Assembly (NCBI RefSeq): GCF_004328075.1 | Contig: NZ_SJFN01000012.1 | Location: 37,884 to 101,883 of the forward strand | DNA length: 64,000 bases | Origin: Siculibacillus lacustris | GTDB taxonomy: Bacteria > Pseudomonadota > Alphaproteobacteria > Rhizobiales > Ancalomicrobiaceae | Reading direction: 5' to 3' | Part shown: piece by piece, positions 17,702 through 26,411 of the stretch | Layout: each line of letters starts with the position of its first letter | Numbering within the stretch: the stretch's first letter is position 1 | The notes under the pieces: model-generated | The model's input: the letters and a program-made list of their open reading frames with translations, nothing else | What the model was told of the DNA's origin: nothing | The model's database searches: none | Translations under genes and position numbers: made by a program

Positions 17702-19183
17702 TCAGGCGCGGGGGGCGGACTGCTGCTGCTGTTGCTGTTGCGACTGCTGGGCGAAGGTGCGGGCGACGTCGACGATCCAGGTGTCCTTGGTGCCGCCGCC
17801 CTGGCTCGAATTGACCACCAGCGAGCCGGATTCGAGGGCGACGCGGGTCAGTCCGCCGGGGACGATGCGCACGCCGTCGGCGCCGGTCAGCACATAGGGC
17901 CGGAGATCGACGTGGCGCGGGGCGACGCCTTCGTCGACGAAGGTCGGGCAAGTCGACAGCGCCAGGGTCGGCTGGGCGATGAACTTCTCCGGGTGGGCCT
18001 TGAGCTTGGCGCGGAAGGTCTCGATCTTGGCCTTGTCGGCCTTGGGGCCGACCAGCATGCCGTAGCCGCCGGAGCCGTCGACCTCCTTGACCACCAGTTC
18101 GGGCAGGTGGTCGAGGACGTATTTCAGGGCGTCCGGCTCGCGGCAGCGATGGGTCGGGACGTTCGACAGGATCGCGTCCTTGCCGGTGTAGAAGCGGATG
18201 ATCTCCGGCATGTAGGAATAGACCGCCTTGTCGTCGGCGACGCCGGTGCCGACGGCATTGGCCAGCGTGACGTTGCCGGCGCGGTAGGCGGCCATCAATC
18301 CGGGCACGCCGAGCACCGAATCCGGGCGGAAGGCGAGGGGGTCGATGAAGTCGTCGTCGAGGCGGCGATAGATCACGTCGACGCGCTTCGGCCCTTCGGT
18401 GGTGCGCATGTAGACGATGTTCTCGCGCACATAGAGATCCGAGCCCTCGACCAGCTCGGCGCCGAGCTTGTCGGCGAGGAACGAGTGCTCGTAATAGGCG
18501 GAATTGAACGGGCCGGGGGTCAGGAGCCCGACGGTCGGATCGGCGGCGGCGGTGCGCGGGGCCATCGACTTCAGGGTGGCGAGCAGGTCGTCGGCGTAGT
18601 TCTCGACCGGGGCGATGCGGTGGCGGGCGCAGAGTTCCGGGAACAGCCGCAGCATCACCTCACGGTTCTCCAACATGTAGGAGACGCCGGAGGGGGTGCG
18701 GGCATTGTCCTCGAGGACGTAGAAGGTGTCGGCGTCGACGCGGACGATGTCGATGCCGGCGATCGACACCCAGATGTCGTGGGGCAGGGTGATGCCCTGC
18801 ATTTCCGGTCGGTAGCAGGGATTGCGGTAGATCAGGTCCTCCGGAACGATGCCGGCCTTGACGATCTCGCCTTTGGAATAGACGTCCTTCAAGAACATGT
18901 TGAGCGCGGTGACGCGCTGGCGCAGGCCGGCGGCGAGGCGTTCCCATTCGAGGTTGGTGATGATCCGCGGCACGATGTCGAAGGGGATCAGGCGTTCCTC
19001 GCCCTCGGCGTCGCCATAGACCGCGAAGGTGATGCCGATGCGGCGGAACAGGAGTTCGGCCTCGTGGCGGCGCTGGCGCAACAACTCGACGGGTGTGTCG
19101 CGCAGCCAGGTCTCGACGATCTCGTAGCCCTGTCGGCACTCGCCGCCGAAGCCGGTCATCTCGTCGAAGGCCGTGGTCGTCAT
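17702..19183 (-). CDS. Circularly permuted type-2 ATP-grasp protein with polyglutamine tail
   Basis: A 493-residue protein of the DUF404/DUF407 ATP-grasp family, predicted to ligate a carboxylate to an amine. Typical family stretches are VLEDNARTPSGVSYMLENRE, LLTPGPFNSAYYEHSFLADK and VVKEVDGSGGYGMLVGP (nucleotide-binding part), and DLRPYVLTG near the C-terminus. The last ~15 residues are a Gln-rich tail (QQSQQQQQQQSAPRA) coded by CAG/CAA repeats, a likely slippage tract absent from the conserved core. It is the first gene of the minus-strand Anbu operon. Confidence 0.92.
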   Translation of the reverse strand: MTTTAFDEMTGFGGECRQGYEIVETWLRDTPVELLRQRRHEAELLFRRIGITFAVYGDAEGEERLIPFDIVPRIITNLEWERLAAGLRQRVTALNMFLKDVYSKGEIVKAGIVPEDLIYRNPCYRPEMQGITLPHDIWVSIAGIDIVRVDADTFYVLEDNARTPSGVSYMLENREVMLRLFPELCARHRIAPVENYADDLLATLKSMAPRTAAADPTVGLLTPGPFNSAYYEHSFLADKLGAELVEGSDLYVRENIVYMRTTEGPKRVDVIYRRLDDDFIDPLAFRPDSVLGVPGLMAAYRAGNVTLANAVGTGVADDKAVYSYMPEIIRFYTGKDAILSNVPTHRCREPDALKYVLDHLPELVVKEVDGSGGYGMLVGPKADKAKIETFRAKLKAHPEKFIAQPTLALSTCPTFVDEGVAPRHVDLRPYVLTGADGVRIVPGGLTRVALESGSLVVNSSQGGGTKDTWIVDVARTFAQQSQQQQQQQSAPRA

Positions 19184-19632
19184 CGCTCGCCTCTCCCTCG
19201 CACGGCACGTCGAGCGCGTGCTTCGAGGATCATCTTCGACCCGGAAAATCTCGCGCGCAAGCGACTTCGGCGGTCAGGAAAATGGGAAAAACGGCTGATT
19301 TTGCTCAGGGTTCCGGCGGATTGCCCAAGGTTTGGGCAGGATTTCGGGCGCGGTCCGAGCGCGCGCCGGCGGGGCGCTCGCGGTGGCCGCGGGCGGCGCG
19401 GGCGGGGAGATCCGGCGCGGCGATTCCCGTCGTCCGGCGCCGTGCGGAAATCGCGTATGAGGGGATATTTCGAATCCCTACCGGCCGTGGGGCTTTCAGA
19501 ACGAGTCTGCGTTCTGACCCTCATATTCGCGTAACGACCTGCGTGGACGTCGTCATCGTTCACGATGGGAGATTCGCAAAACGATTTCGCATCCGGTCGG
19601 CCTTCCCGACGAATGACTGACGGAGCATCAAA
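19184..19632. promoter_or_regulatory. Divergent region upstream of the Anbu operon, with a dyad
   Basis: In this 449-base gap no gene is supported. It contains a perfect inverted repeat TGCCCAA-GGT-TTGGGCA at 19322-19338, 139 bases ahead of the ATP-grasp start, a plausible operator for the Anbu operon. Low-GC patches near 19255-19310 may contain the promoter. The plus-strand small gene follows at 19633. Confidence 0.45.
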
Positions 19633-19932
19633 ATGCCCATGCCGATGGTCTTCCGGAACTTCGCCGGTGCGTTCCACCAGGATGTGGTCGAGTTTCACGG
19701 CACGTTCGAAGCCGCGGTCGATGCGGTCGTCGACGAAGTTCCGGTCGGCGACTGTCGAGAACTGGCGGACTTCATCGACACACTGTTGACGAGCGGGCCG
19801 GACGTCTGTGAGCGCGTGTGGGAGGAATCGCCGACCAGTGTGCTGTTCTCGCATGCCGAAGGCTTGATGCTGATGCTCGCCGATTGTCGCGATCGGTTGC
19901 GCGCTCGGGCAGATCGAGGGCCGCGACCATGA
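19633..19932 (+). CDS. Small CDI-immunity-like protein (CdiI_2 type), copy A
   Basis: A 99-residue protein with the pattern FAGAFHQDVVEFHGTFEAAVDAVV, then ELADFIDTLL and LFSHAEGLMLMLADCRDRL. This resembles small immunity proteins of contact-dependent growth inhibition (CdiI_2), which neutralise a partner toxin in the cytoplasm. No cdiA/cdiB or toxin gene is in the window, so if the call is right it is an orphan immunity gene. ATG is preceded by GGAG 8 bases upstream. Distant relative of the two following genes; family call is tentative. Confidence 0.5.
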   Translation: MPMPMVFRNFAGAFHQDVVEFHGTFEAAVDAVVDEVPVGDCRELADFIDTLLTSGPDVCERVWEESPTSVLFSHAEGLMLMLADCRDRLRARADRGPRP

Positions 19933-20097
19933 GGACTCTCGATCCGTTCGAAACGGCGAGCGGCGGCATGCCGGGGTGAGGGTCTGCACCCACCGGTTGC
20001 GCGAGTCCGCCGTCGCCCTCACACATGATCCCGGACGGTTGCGGGGATTCCGCATCCACACCGCCTGCCCGACGAACTTCGACCGAAGGAGGACTCC

Positions 20098-20409
20098 ATG
20101 AAAATTCCTCCCTACTTTCAACGAGCCTCCGAAGGCTTCTATCAGGGGGCCCTCGAGTACGGTGGCCACACGGTCGAGGACTGTGTCGGCTTCGGCGTCG
20201 GATCGGTCCCTCAGAGCCAATGTCCGACGCTGCTCGAATGGCTGGACTTCCTGATCGCCTCGCCGCCCGAGGTGGTCGCCGAAGCGTGGTCGTCGCTGCG
20301 CTGCGAGTACGATTGGGAGGATCCGGAGTTCATCCGCGACATCCTGCGCCAGATGCGGGAGCTATGCGCCCACCGTGTCGCCACCGGCGGCGGCGGCATG
20401 CCGGGGTGA
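20098..20409 (+). CDS. Small CDI-immunity-like protein, tandem copy B1
   Basis: A 103-residue protein: MKIPPYFQRASEGFYQGALE, then LLEWLDFLIASPPEVVAEAW and CEYDWEDPEFIRDILRQMREL, ending GGGGMPG. The layout (aromatic N-terminal start, central helix, acidic C-terminal helix) resembles CdiI_2 immunity proteins. AAGGAGGACTCC precedes the ATG. It differs from copy B2 at 13 of 103 positions, of which 10 lie after residue 60. Function inferred only by resemblance. Confidence 0.5.
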   Translation: MKIPPYFQRASEGFYQGALEYGGHTVEDCVGFGVGSVPQSQCPTLLEWLDFLIASPPEVVAEAWSSLRCEYDWEDPEFIRDILRQMRELCAHRVATGGGGMPG

Positions 20410-20527
20410 GGGCCTGCACTCTCCGGTTGCGCGGATCCGCCGTCGTCCTCATACACGACCCCGGACGGTTGCGGGGATTCCGCATCCACACCGCCTGCCC
20501 GACGAACTTCGACCGAAGGAGGACTCC

Positions 20528-20839
20528 ATGAAAATTCCTCCCTACTTTCAACGAGCCTCCGAAGGCTTCTATCAAGGAGCCCTCGAGTACGGGGGCCACA
20601 CGGTCGAGGATTGTGTCGGCTTCGGCGTCGGAATGGTCCTCCAGAGTCAATGTCCGGCGCTGCTCGAATGGCTGGACTTCCTGATCGCCTCGCCGCCCGA
20701 GGTCGTCTACGACGCATGGTGGTCGCTGCGCTGCGAATACAAATGGGTGGAACCGGAGTACATCCGCGAGATCCTGTGCCAGATGCGGGAGATCTGTGCC
20801 CACCGTGTCGCCACCGGCGGCGGCGGCATGCCGGGGTGA
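20528..20839 (+). CDS. Small CDI-immunity-like protein, tandem copy B2
   Basis: A 103-residue duplicate of copy B1 with the same leader, ribosome-binding site and N-terminal 35 residues. Substitutions are non-conservative around residues 61-95: A-to-Y, S-to-W, D-to-K and E-to-V relative to B1, giving VVYDAWWSL and CEYKWVEPEYIREILCQMREI. Most changes in the first third are silent. This pattern fits diversification of a binding face, as known in immunity proteins, but could also follow gene conversion of the 5' half. Confidence 0.5.
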   Translation: MKIPPYFQRASEGFYQGALEYGGHTVEDCVGFGVGMVLQSQCPALLEWLDFLIASPPEVVYDAWWSLRCEYKWVEPEYIREILCQMREICAHRVATGGGGMPG

Positions 20840-21166
20840 GGGCCTGCACTCTCCGGTTGCGCGGATCCGCCGTCGTCCGGTGACCTCGGGTCCTTCGAAA
20901 CCGCGGGAACGGTCCAATCCCGATGTGGCGGACACGCCGGCGGCCGGTCGCGCCGCGGATCATCTGGGAGATGTTCGTCGCGGTCCGGCGGAGCGTGGTC
21001 GAACGGCTCGCGAGCCTGCCGCGCGCGCGGGTGCGCCCCGACGGCTGAGACCCCGCGCGGCCGGCGCGATCGCCGGACCGGGCCGGGCGTGCGCTCATGG
21101 GCTTGTCCGGACGGCTGCCGCAGTGGTAGCTGAATGTGCACAAGCATTCACCGAGAGGAAACCACC
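20840..21166. other. Gap before the cupin gene
   Basis: It begins with the broken third copy of the tandem-repeat leader (to about 20878). The rest is very GC-rich and shows no supported gene. An open frame of 41 codons from 20924 lacks a ribosome-binding site and family resemblance. The cupin promoter should lie in the last 100 bases. Confidence 0.4.
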
Positions 21167-21595
21167 ATGAACAAGCTGCTGATCTTCGCCCTCGTCGCGG
21201 GAACCCTCGGCTGGGCGGGCGCCGTCCAGGCCGAACAACTGTTCCTCAAGGACACCTTGAAGACCTGGGATCGCGAGAAGGCCGGCGGCGGCGAGGGCAC
21301 GCTGGCCGGCAAGTTCTCCTTCACCCGCAACGACACCAAGAAGGAAGAGGCGATCAAGGAGATCGGCTGGATGACCTTGAAGCCCGGCGCGTCGGTCGGC
21401 CTGCACAAGCACGACGCCAACGAAGACGCCTACATCATCATCTCCGGCGAAGGCATCTTCACCGACACCGCCGGCAAGGAGAGCCCGGTCAAGGCCGGCG
21501 ACATCACCATCGCCCGCAAGGGCGAGTCCCATGCGCTGAAGAACGCCGGCAGCGAACCGCTGGTGTTCCTGGACGTCATCGCCGCGCAGCAGTGA
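21167..21595 (+). CDS. Exported cupin-domain protein
   Basis: A 142-residue protein with a signal peptide (MNKLLIFALVAGTLGWAGAVQA, cleavage before EQ) and a single cupin barrel: motif 1 GLHKHDANEDAYIIISGEG (two His and Glu as metal ligands) and motif 2 with GDITIARKGESHALKN (third His). Probably a periplasmic metal-binding sugar- or small-molecule-binding protein; the substrate is unknown. A GAGAGGAAAC site precedes the ATG. It stands alone, ended by a strong hairpin. Confidence 0.8.
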   Translation: MNKLLIFALVAGTLGWAGAVQAEQLFLKDTLKTWDREKAGGGEGTLAGKFSFTRNDTKKEEAIKEIGWMTLKPGASVGLHKHDANEDAYIIISGEGIFTDTAGKESPVKAGDITIARKGESHALKNAGSEPLVFLDVIAAQQ

Positions 21596-21660
21596 CGCGA
21601 CCGGGACGCGCCGCGACCATCGGTCGGGCGATGCTTTCGACCCCGGCCCGGAACGCGAAA

Positions 21661-21684
21661 GGGCGGCCCCGTACGGGACCGCCC
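21661..21684. terminator. Bidirectional terminator, cupin / chemoreceptor
   Basis: GGGCGG-C-CCCGTACGGG-A-CCGCCC forms a nearly perfect hairpin (one C/A mismatch, palindromic centre), followed by TCTTCT. It lies 66 bases after the cupin stop and 30 bases after the chemoreceptor stop on the other strand. Confidence 0.75.
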
Positions 21685-21713
21685 TCTTCTGATCTGCGCG
21701 AGGATCGGTGCGC

Positions 21714-23819
21714 TCAGGCGGCGCGGATGGTCGCCAGGAAGCCGACCACCTTGGTGTGGAGATCGGCGGCGTGACCGGCCACTTCGCCCGACACGTCGAG
21801 CACGCGGCGGGCGCCGTCGCCGGTGCGTCCGGCGGCCTGGGCGACGTCGGCGATGATCGAAGTCACACCGTCGGCGCCGACCGAGGCCTGGGTGACGCTG
21901 GTGACGATCTCGTTGGTCGCCTGGCCCTGTTGGTCGACGGTCGCGGCGATCTGTTCGGCGGAGGCGTTGATCTCCTGGACGGTGGTCGCGACGCCGCCGA
22001 TCGCCGTCACCGCGCGGTCGGTGGTCGCCTGGATGGCGGCGACCTGCTGGCCGATCTCGGTGGTCGCCCGCGACGTCTGCGTGGCGAGTTCCTTGACCTC
22101 GGCCGCGACCACCGCGAAGCCGCGGCCCGCTTCGCCGGCCCGCGCCGCCTCGATGGTGGCGTTGAGGGCGAGGAGGTTGGTCTGGCCGGCGATGTCGGAG
22201 ATCAGGTCGACGATGGCGTTGATCCGCGAGGCGGCGGTCTCGAGTTCGCCGATGATCTCGGCGGCGGAGCGCGCCGCTTCGACCGCCGAGCGGGCGCGCC
22301 CGACCGAATGTTCGACCTGACGGCCGATCTCCTGGACCGAGGTGCCGAGTTCCTCCGCCGCGCCGGCGACCGCCGCGACGTTGGTCGAGGCCTGTTCGGC
22401 GGCGGCGGCGACCGAGGTCGACTGGGCGAGAGTGGCGGTGGCCGAATCGCTCATCGCCCGCGCCGTGGACTGCATCTCGTCGGCCGACGACGACAGGGTG
22501 GTCACCGCGGCGCCGACCGCCCGTTCGAGATCGTCGGCGAGCGACAGCATGGTCTGGCGACGGCGCACCTCGGCCTGCTGCTGCAGATCGTGGGTGGCGG
22601 CCTCGAGTTCCTTGTTGCGCGCCAGGCTCTCCTTGAAGACCTGGACGGCGCGGGCCATCTCGCCGATCTCGTCGCCGCGCTCGAGCGACGGGACGATCGC
22701 TGCTTCGTCGCCCTCGGCGAGGCGGCGCATGGTCTCGTTCATGCGCTGGAGCGGACGGCTGATGCGGCGCTGGACCACGACGATGCCGCCGGCGACCAGC
22801 AGCAGCGAGGCGGCGAGCGCGGCGATCGACAGGGCGAAGGCGCCGCGCGCCTCGGCGACGACCTGTTCGGCGCGCAGCACCATCTGGTCGAGGGCGACGT
22901 TGGCGAGATCGACGACCAGGCCGGCGCGGGCGGTGTCGCGCGGCTGCAGGTCCTTGATGTCGATGCCGGCCGGCTGGCCGGTGGCCAGCGCCTCGAACAG
23001 GCGCACCGTATCGGCCCACGCCGGTCCGGAGAAGTTGCCCTCGTCGGCCTTGCGGAAGGCGGCGCGGACCACGTCGGCGACACCGTCGGCGGACGCCGCC
23101 TCCTTGACCACGGTCCAGGCGCCGAGGGCGCGGCCGCGATCCTCGAAGGCCGCCGCGGCCTCGGTCGGCGTCCAGGCCCGACCGGCGGCGACGGTGAACT
23201 GGGCGCGACCCTGCGTGACGCCGTATTGGACGCGGGTCGCCCAAGCGGCGCGCTTGATCGCCAGATACTGGTCGACGGTCTTGTCGGTGTTGCCGGCCGA
23301 GGCGTCGACCGCATCGGTGGTGGCGGTCAGGGCATCGAAGAAGGCCTGATAGGTCGCCAGTTCGGTCTGTTGCGCCTGCGGATTGCGGGAGGCCTTGGGG
23401 GTGCGGGCCTCGCGGTCAAACTCGGGCTGGAGGCGGACCATCGCCGCCTGGGCGTCGCGCAGACGCGGCAGGGTGGCGAGCGGACCGGGCAGGGCGGCGG
23501 CTTCGATCTGGGCGATCACCTCGCGATAGCCGCCTTCGATGGTCTTGCGATAGTCGGCGATCTTGGCGAGCTGGGCCCCGTCGGCGGCGGCTTCGCCGGA
23601 CAGGGCCGAGCCGAGGGCGCCGCGCTCGAGGCGGGTGGTGAGCAGGGTCGACAGGAGAATCCGGCTCGACCGGCTCGACGACAGAATCGCCTCAGCCGCC
23701 GATTGGCGTTTGATCGAACCCTTGAGGTCGATCCCGCCGTAAGTAAATACCACGAGACCCATGGCGCCCAGGAAGAGTCCGAGGACCCATTTGATCGAGA
23801 GTGTGCGCAGGATAGCCAT
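21714..23819 (-). CDS. Methyl-accepting chemotaxis protein
   Basis: A 701-residue transmembrane chemoreceptor. TM1 is at about residues 9-29; a periplasmic sensor of about 290 residues resembles the nitrate/nitrite-sensing (NIT) helical type; TM2 is at about 328-350; then HAMP ([21 protein letters not shown]), a coiled-coil adaptation region and the signalling hairpin with [25 protein letters not shown] (CheA/CheW contact). Ligand unknown. It stands alone, with no che genes near. About 150 bases separate it from radC. Confidence 0.92.
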   Translation of the reverse strand: MAILRTLSIKWVLGLFLGAMGLVVFTYGGIDLKGSIKRQSAAEAILSSSRSSRILLSTLLTTRLERGALGSALSGEAAADGAQLAKIADYRKTIEGGYREVIAQIEAAALPGPLATLPRLRDAQAAMVRLQPEFDREARTPKASRNPQAQQTELATYQAFFDALTATTDAVDASAGNTDKTVDQYLAIKRAAWATRVQYGVTQGRAQFTVAAGRAWTPTEAAAAFEDRGRALGAWTVVKEAASADGVADVVRAAFRKADEGNFSGPAWADTVRLFEALATGQPAGIDIKDLQPRDTARAGLVVDLANVALDQMVLRAEQVVAEARGAFALSIAALAASLLLVAGGIVVVQRRISRPLQRMNETMRRLAEGDEAAIVPSLERGDEIGEMARAVQVFKESLARNKELEAATHDLQQQAEVRRRQTMLSLADDLERAVGAAVTTLSSSADEMQSTARAMSDSATATLAQSTSVAAAAEQASTNVAAVAGAAEELGTSVQEIGRQVEHSVGRARSAVEAARSAAEIIGELETAASRINAIVDLISDIAGQTNLLALNATIEAARAGEAGRGFAVVAAEVKELATQTSRATTEIGQQVAAIQATTDRAVTAIGGVATTVQEINASAEQIAATVDQQGQATNEIVTSVTQASVGADGVTSIIADVAQAAGRTGDGARRVLDVSGEVAGHAADLHTKVVGFLATIRAA

Positions 23820-23968
23820 TTATCACCCGGATACGAAGCCACGTTACATGGCTGCACCATCGGAGAGCCCGATTAAGGTCGAGTGAACGCAACTATCCTT
23901 TGTGCTAGATTACGTTACGTCATGTTCATCTGCCGAAGCGCGCCGCGTCGGCGCCGCTCCGGCCGGGG

Positions 23969-24685
23969 TCACAGCAGCTTCAGGCCCTTGAAGCTGGCGT
24001 GGCCTTCGCGGCCGATGACGATGTGGTCGTGCACCGAGATGCCCAGCGACTTGGCGATGTCGACGATCTGGCGGGTCATCTGGATGTCGGCGGTCGACGG
24101 CGTCGGGTCCCCGGACGGGTGGTTGTGCACCAGGATGATGGCGCTGGCCGACAGTTCCAGCGCCCGTTTGACGATCTCGCGCGGGTAGACCGGCGTGTGG
24201 TCGACGGTGCCGGTCTGCTGGACCTCGTCGGAGATCAGGCCGTTGCGCTTGTCGAGGAACAGGATGCGGAACTGCTCGCGGGTCTCGAAGGCCATCGCCG
24301 AGCGGCAGTAGTCGATCACCTGGGACCACGACGACAGCACTGTCTTCTTGGCGACCTCGCCCTTGGCCATGCGCAAGCCGGCGGCGCGCACCAGCTTCAG
24401 GTCGGTGGCCACCGCCTCGCCGATCCCGGGGATCTCGCGCAGCCGCTGTTCCGGTGCGCCGAGCACCTCGGCGAAGGAGCCGAAGCGGGCGATCAGGGTC
24501 TTGGCGAGGGATTTGACGTCGCGCCGCGGGATCGAACGGAACAGCACCAGTTCGAGCAACTCGTAGTCGGGCAGGGCATCGCCGCCGGCGTCGCGGAAGC
24601 GCGCCTTGAGGCGCTCGCGGTGGCCCAGCCAATGGGCGTCGCCGGACGGAGGTGTGACGGCCGGCACCTCGTCGAATCCGCTCAT
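23969..24685 (-). CDS. radC: RadC family protein (JAB/MPN metalloenzyme fold)
   Basis: A 238-residue protein: an N-terminal helix-hairpin-helix part (YELLELVLF, then [12 protein letters not shown] around residues 80-95) and a C-terminal JAMM domain with H187-N-H189-P and D200 ([15 protein letters not shown]), the zinc ligands. Named for a supposed DNA repair role that was later withdrawn; the true activity is unclear. It lies 43 bases behind map in the same direction, an arrangement (map-radC, with sfsA upstream) common in alphaproteobacteria. Confidence 0.92.
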   Translation of the reverse strand: MSGFDEVPAVTPPSGDAHWLGHRERLKARFRDAGGDALPDYELLELVLFRSIPRRDVKSLAKTLIARFGSFAEVLGAPEQRLREIPGIGEAVATDLKLVRAAGLRMAKGEVAKKTVLSSWSQVIDYCRSAMAFETREQFRILFLDKRNGLISDEVQQTGTVDHTPVYPREIVKRALELSASAIILVHNHPSGDPTPSTADIQMTRQIVDIAKSLGISVHDHIVIGREGHASFKGLKLL

Positions 24686-24728
24686 GCGGTCCGCCTCCCC
24701 GATTCCCCCGCTCGCCCCTCGGCCATTG

Positions 24729-25571
24729 TCAGATGCGATAGGGGGGCTTGTGAAGACCCTTCGGCGACAGCGTGAAGATCTCGCAGCCGGTCTCGGTGAC
24801 GCCGACCATGTGCTCGAACTGGGCCGACAGCGAGCGGTCGCGGGTGACCGCGGTCCAGCCGTCGGCGAGCACCTTCACGTGGGGGCGGCCGAGGTTGACC
24901 ATCGGCTCGATGGTGAAGACCATGCCGGGCCTGAGCTCGACGCCTTCGCCGGGAATGCCGTAGTGCAGGATGTTGGGCGTGTCGTGGAACAGCCGGCCGA
25001 TGCCGTGGCCGCAGAAGTCGCGCACCACCGAGCAGCGCTCGGCCTCCACGAAGGTCTGGATGGCATAGCCGATGTCGCCGGTGGTGGCGCCGGGCTTCAC
25101 CGCGGCGATGCCGAGCATCAGGCTCTCGTACGTCACGTCGATCAGCCGCTCGGCGGCGCGCTTGACCTCGCCGATCGGGTACATGCGCGAGGAATCGCCG
25201 TGCCAGCCGTCGACCACGAAGGTCACGTCGATGTTGACGATGTCGCCGTCGCGCATCGGCTTGTCGTTGGGGATGCCGTGGCAGACCACGTGGTTGAGCG
25301 AGGTGCAGACGCTCTTGCCGTAGCCGCGGTAGTTCAGGGTCGCCGGCAGGGCGCCGCGATCGAGGGCGAAGCGATAGACGAAGTCGTCGATGGCCTCGGT
25401 GGTGACCCCGGGGCGGGCGAGCTCGGTCACCGCGTCGAGGCATTCGGCGGCGAAGCGGCCGGCGCGCCGCAACCCTTCGAAGGCATCCGCCCCATAGAGA
25501 CGGATGGCTCCGGTGTTCTTCAGCGGAGCGGTGGCGGCATCGACGTAGGTGACCATGTCGGCGTGTTTCAC
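24729..25571 (-). CDS. map: Methionine aminopeptidase, type I
   Basis: A 280-residue metalloprotease that removes the initiator Met from nascent proteins. The five metal ligands are visible: Asp115 (NIDVT), Asp126 (HGDSSRM), His189 (CGHGIG), Glu222 (TIEPM) and Glu253 (QFEHM), plus the His of VVCHGIPN. Length is standard for alphaproteobacteria. A second ATG five codons in (25556) is a possible alternative start. Confidence 0.97.
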   Translation of the reverse strand: MKHADMVTYVDAATAPLKNTGAIRLYGADAFEGLRRAGRFAAECLDAVTELARPGVTTEAIDDFVYRFALDRGALPATLNYRGYGKSVCTSLNHVVCHGIPNDKPMRDGDIVNIDVTFVVDGWHGDSSRMYPIGEVKRAAERLIDVTYESLMLGIAAVKPGATTGDIGYAIQTFVEAERCSVVRDFCGHGIGRLFHDTPNILHYGIPGEGVELRPGMVFTIEPMVNLGRPHVKVLADGWTAVTRDRSLSAQFEHMVGVTETGCEIFTLSPKGLHKPPYRI

Positions 25572-25700
25572 CCTGTGGCTCTCGATCGTGCGGGGGGATC
25601 CCGGCGCGTCTCGGAACGGAACTGCGGCGCGGCGGCGGCGTTCGGCCGAGCGGTGCCCGGCGCAATATAGTGCGGCGAGGTCGCCGGGGCAAAGGCGGCG

Positions 25701-26411
25701 TCAGCCGAGCCCGTCGATCGGGATCTCCCGCTCGACCACGATGGTCTCCTCGGTGATCCGCGTCGCCCAGGCGATCGCCTCGACGCCGGCGGCGCGGGCC
25801 GCCGCGAAGGCCAGCGCATAGGCCGGGTCGATGTCGGCGGCGAGGCGGAAGCGGGCGCAGTCCGAGCGATCGACCAGATAGACCATCACCGCCCGGTCGC
25901 CGGCCGCGACCCGGGCGGAGAGTTCGACGAGGTGCTTGGCGCCGCGGGTGGTGCGCGCGTCGGGGAATTCGGCGACGCCCGGCACACGGCTCAGGGTGAC
26001 GTTCTTGACCTCGACCCAGGCGCGACCGCGGATCGGATCCTTGAGCAGCAGGTCGACGCGGGAATTGACGCCGTAGGCGACCTCGCGGCGCAAGGTCGCC
26101 CAGCCGGCGAGCGTCGGGATGGCGCCTTGCGCGATCGCCTCGGCGACCACGGCGTTGGGCAGGCCGGTGTCGATGCACACCCAGGCGCCGTCGACGTCCT
26201 CGAGGATCCAGCTCCAGGCGAGTTTGCGCTTGGGGTCGGGGGAGCGCCACAGCAGGACGCGGGCGCCGGGGCGGGCGAGCCCCATCATCGAGCCGGAATT
26301 GGCGCAATGGGCGGTGACCGTCTCGCCGCTCGCGTCGAGCACGACGTCGGCGAGGAAGCGCTTGTAGCGGCGGAGGAGGCGGCCGGCGACCAGGGGCTGG
26401 GGCAGGCGCAT
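25701..26411 (-). CDS. sfsA: SfsA family DNA/RNA nuclease-like protein
   Basis: A 236-residue SfsA-family protein (sugar fermentation stimulation protein A): an N-terminal OB-fold part (VAGRLLRRYKRFLADVVL, then HCANSGSMMGLARPGA) and a C-terminal restriction-endonuclease-like core with E-V-K-N (WVEVKNVTLS), FPDARTTRGAKHL and Asp in NSRVDLLL. Proposed to act on nucleic acid. The ATG at 26411 overlaps the stop of the upstream glycosyltransferase gene by one base. Confidence 0.92.
   Translation of the reverse strand: MRLPQPLVAGRLLRRYKRFLADVVLDASGETVTAHCANSGSMMGLARPGARVLLWRSPDPKRKLAWSWILEDVDGAWVCIDTGLPNAVVAEAIAQGAIPTLAGWATLRREVAYGVNSRVDLLLKDPIRGRAWVEVKNVTLSRVPGVAEFPDARTTRGAKHLVELSARVAAGDRAVMVYLVDRSDCARFRLAADIDPAYALAFAAARAAGVEAIAWATRITEETIVVEREIPIDGLG

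Larger units (their letters stand above)
19961..20878 (+). repeat. 430-bp tandem duplication (about 2.1 copies)
   Basis: The junction sequence CGGCGGCATGCCGGGGTGAG occurs at 19961, 20391 and 20821, exactly 430 bases apart each time, and the two start codons (20098, 20528) show the same period. Each unit holds a 130-base leader with ribosome-binding site plus one small gene. The third unit stops after about 58 bases (near 20878). Leaders and 5' gene halves are nearly identical; the 3' halves differ more. Confidence 0.95.

Noticed and set aside
20924-21049. A 41-codon plus-strand frame after the tandem repeats
   Set aside because: There is no ribosome-binding site, it is arginine-rich like most chance frames here, and no relation to the duplicated genes could be seen.
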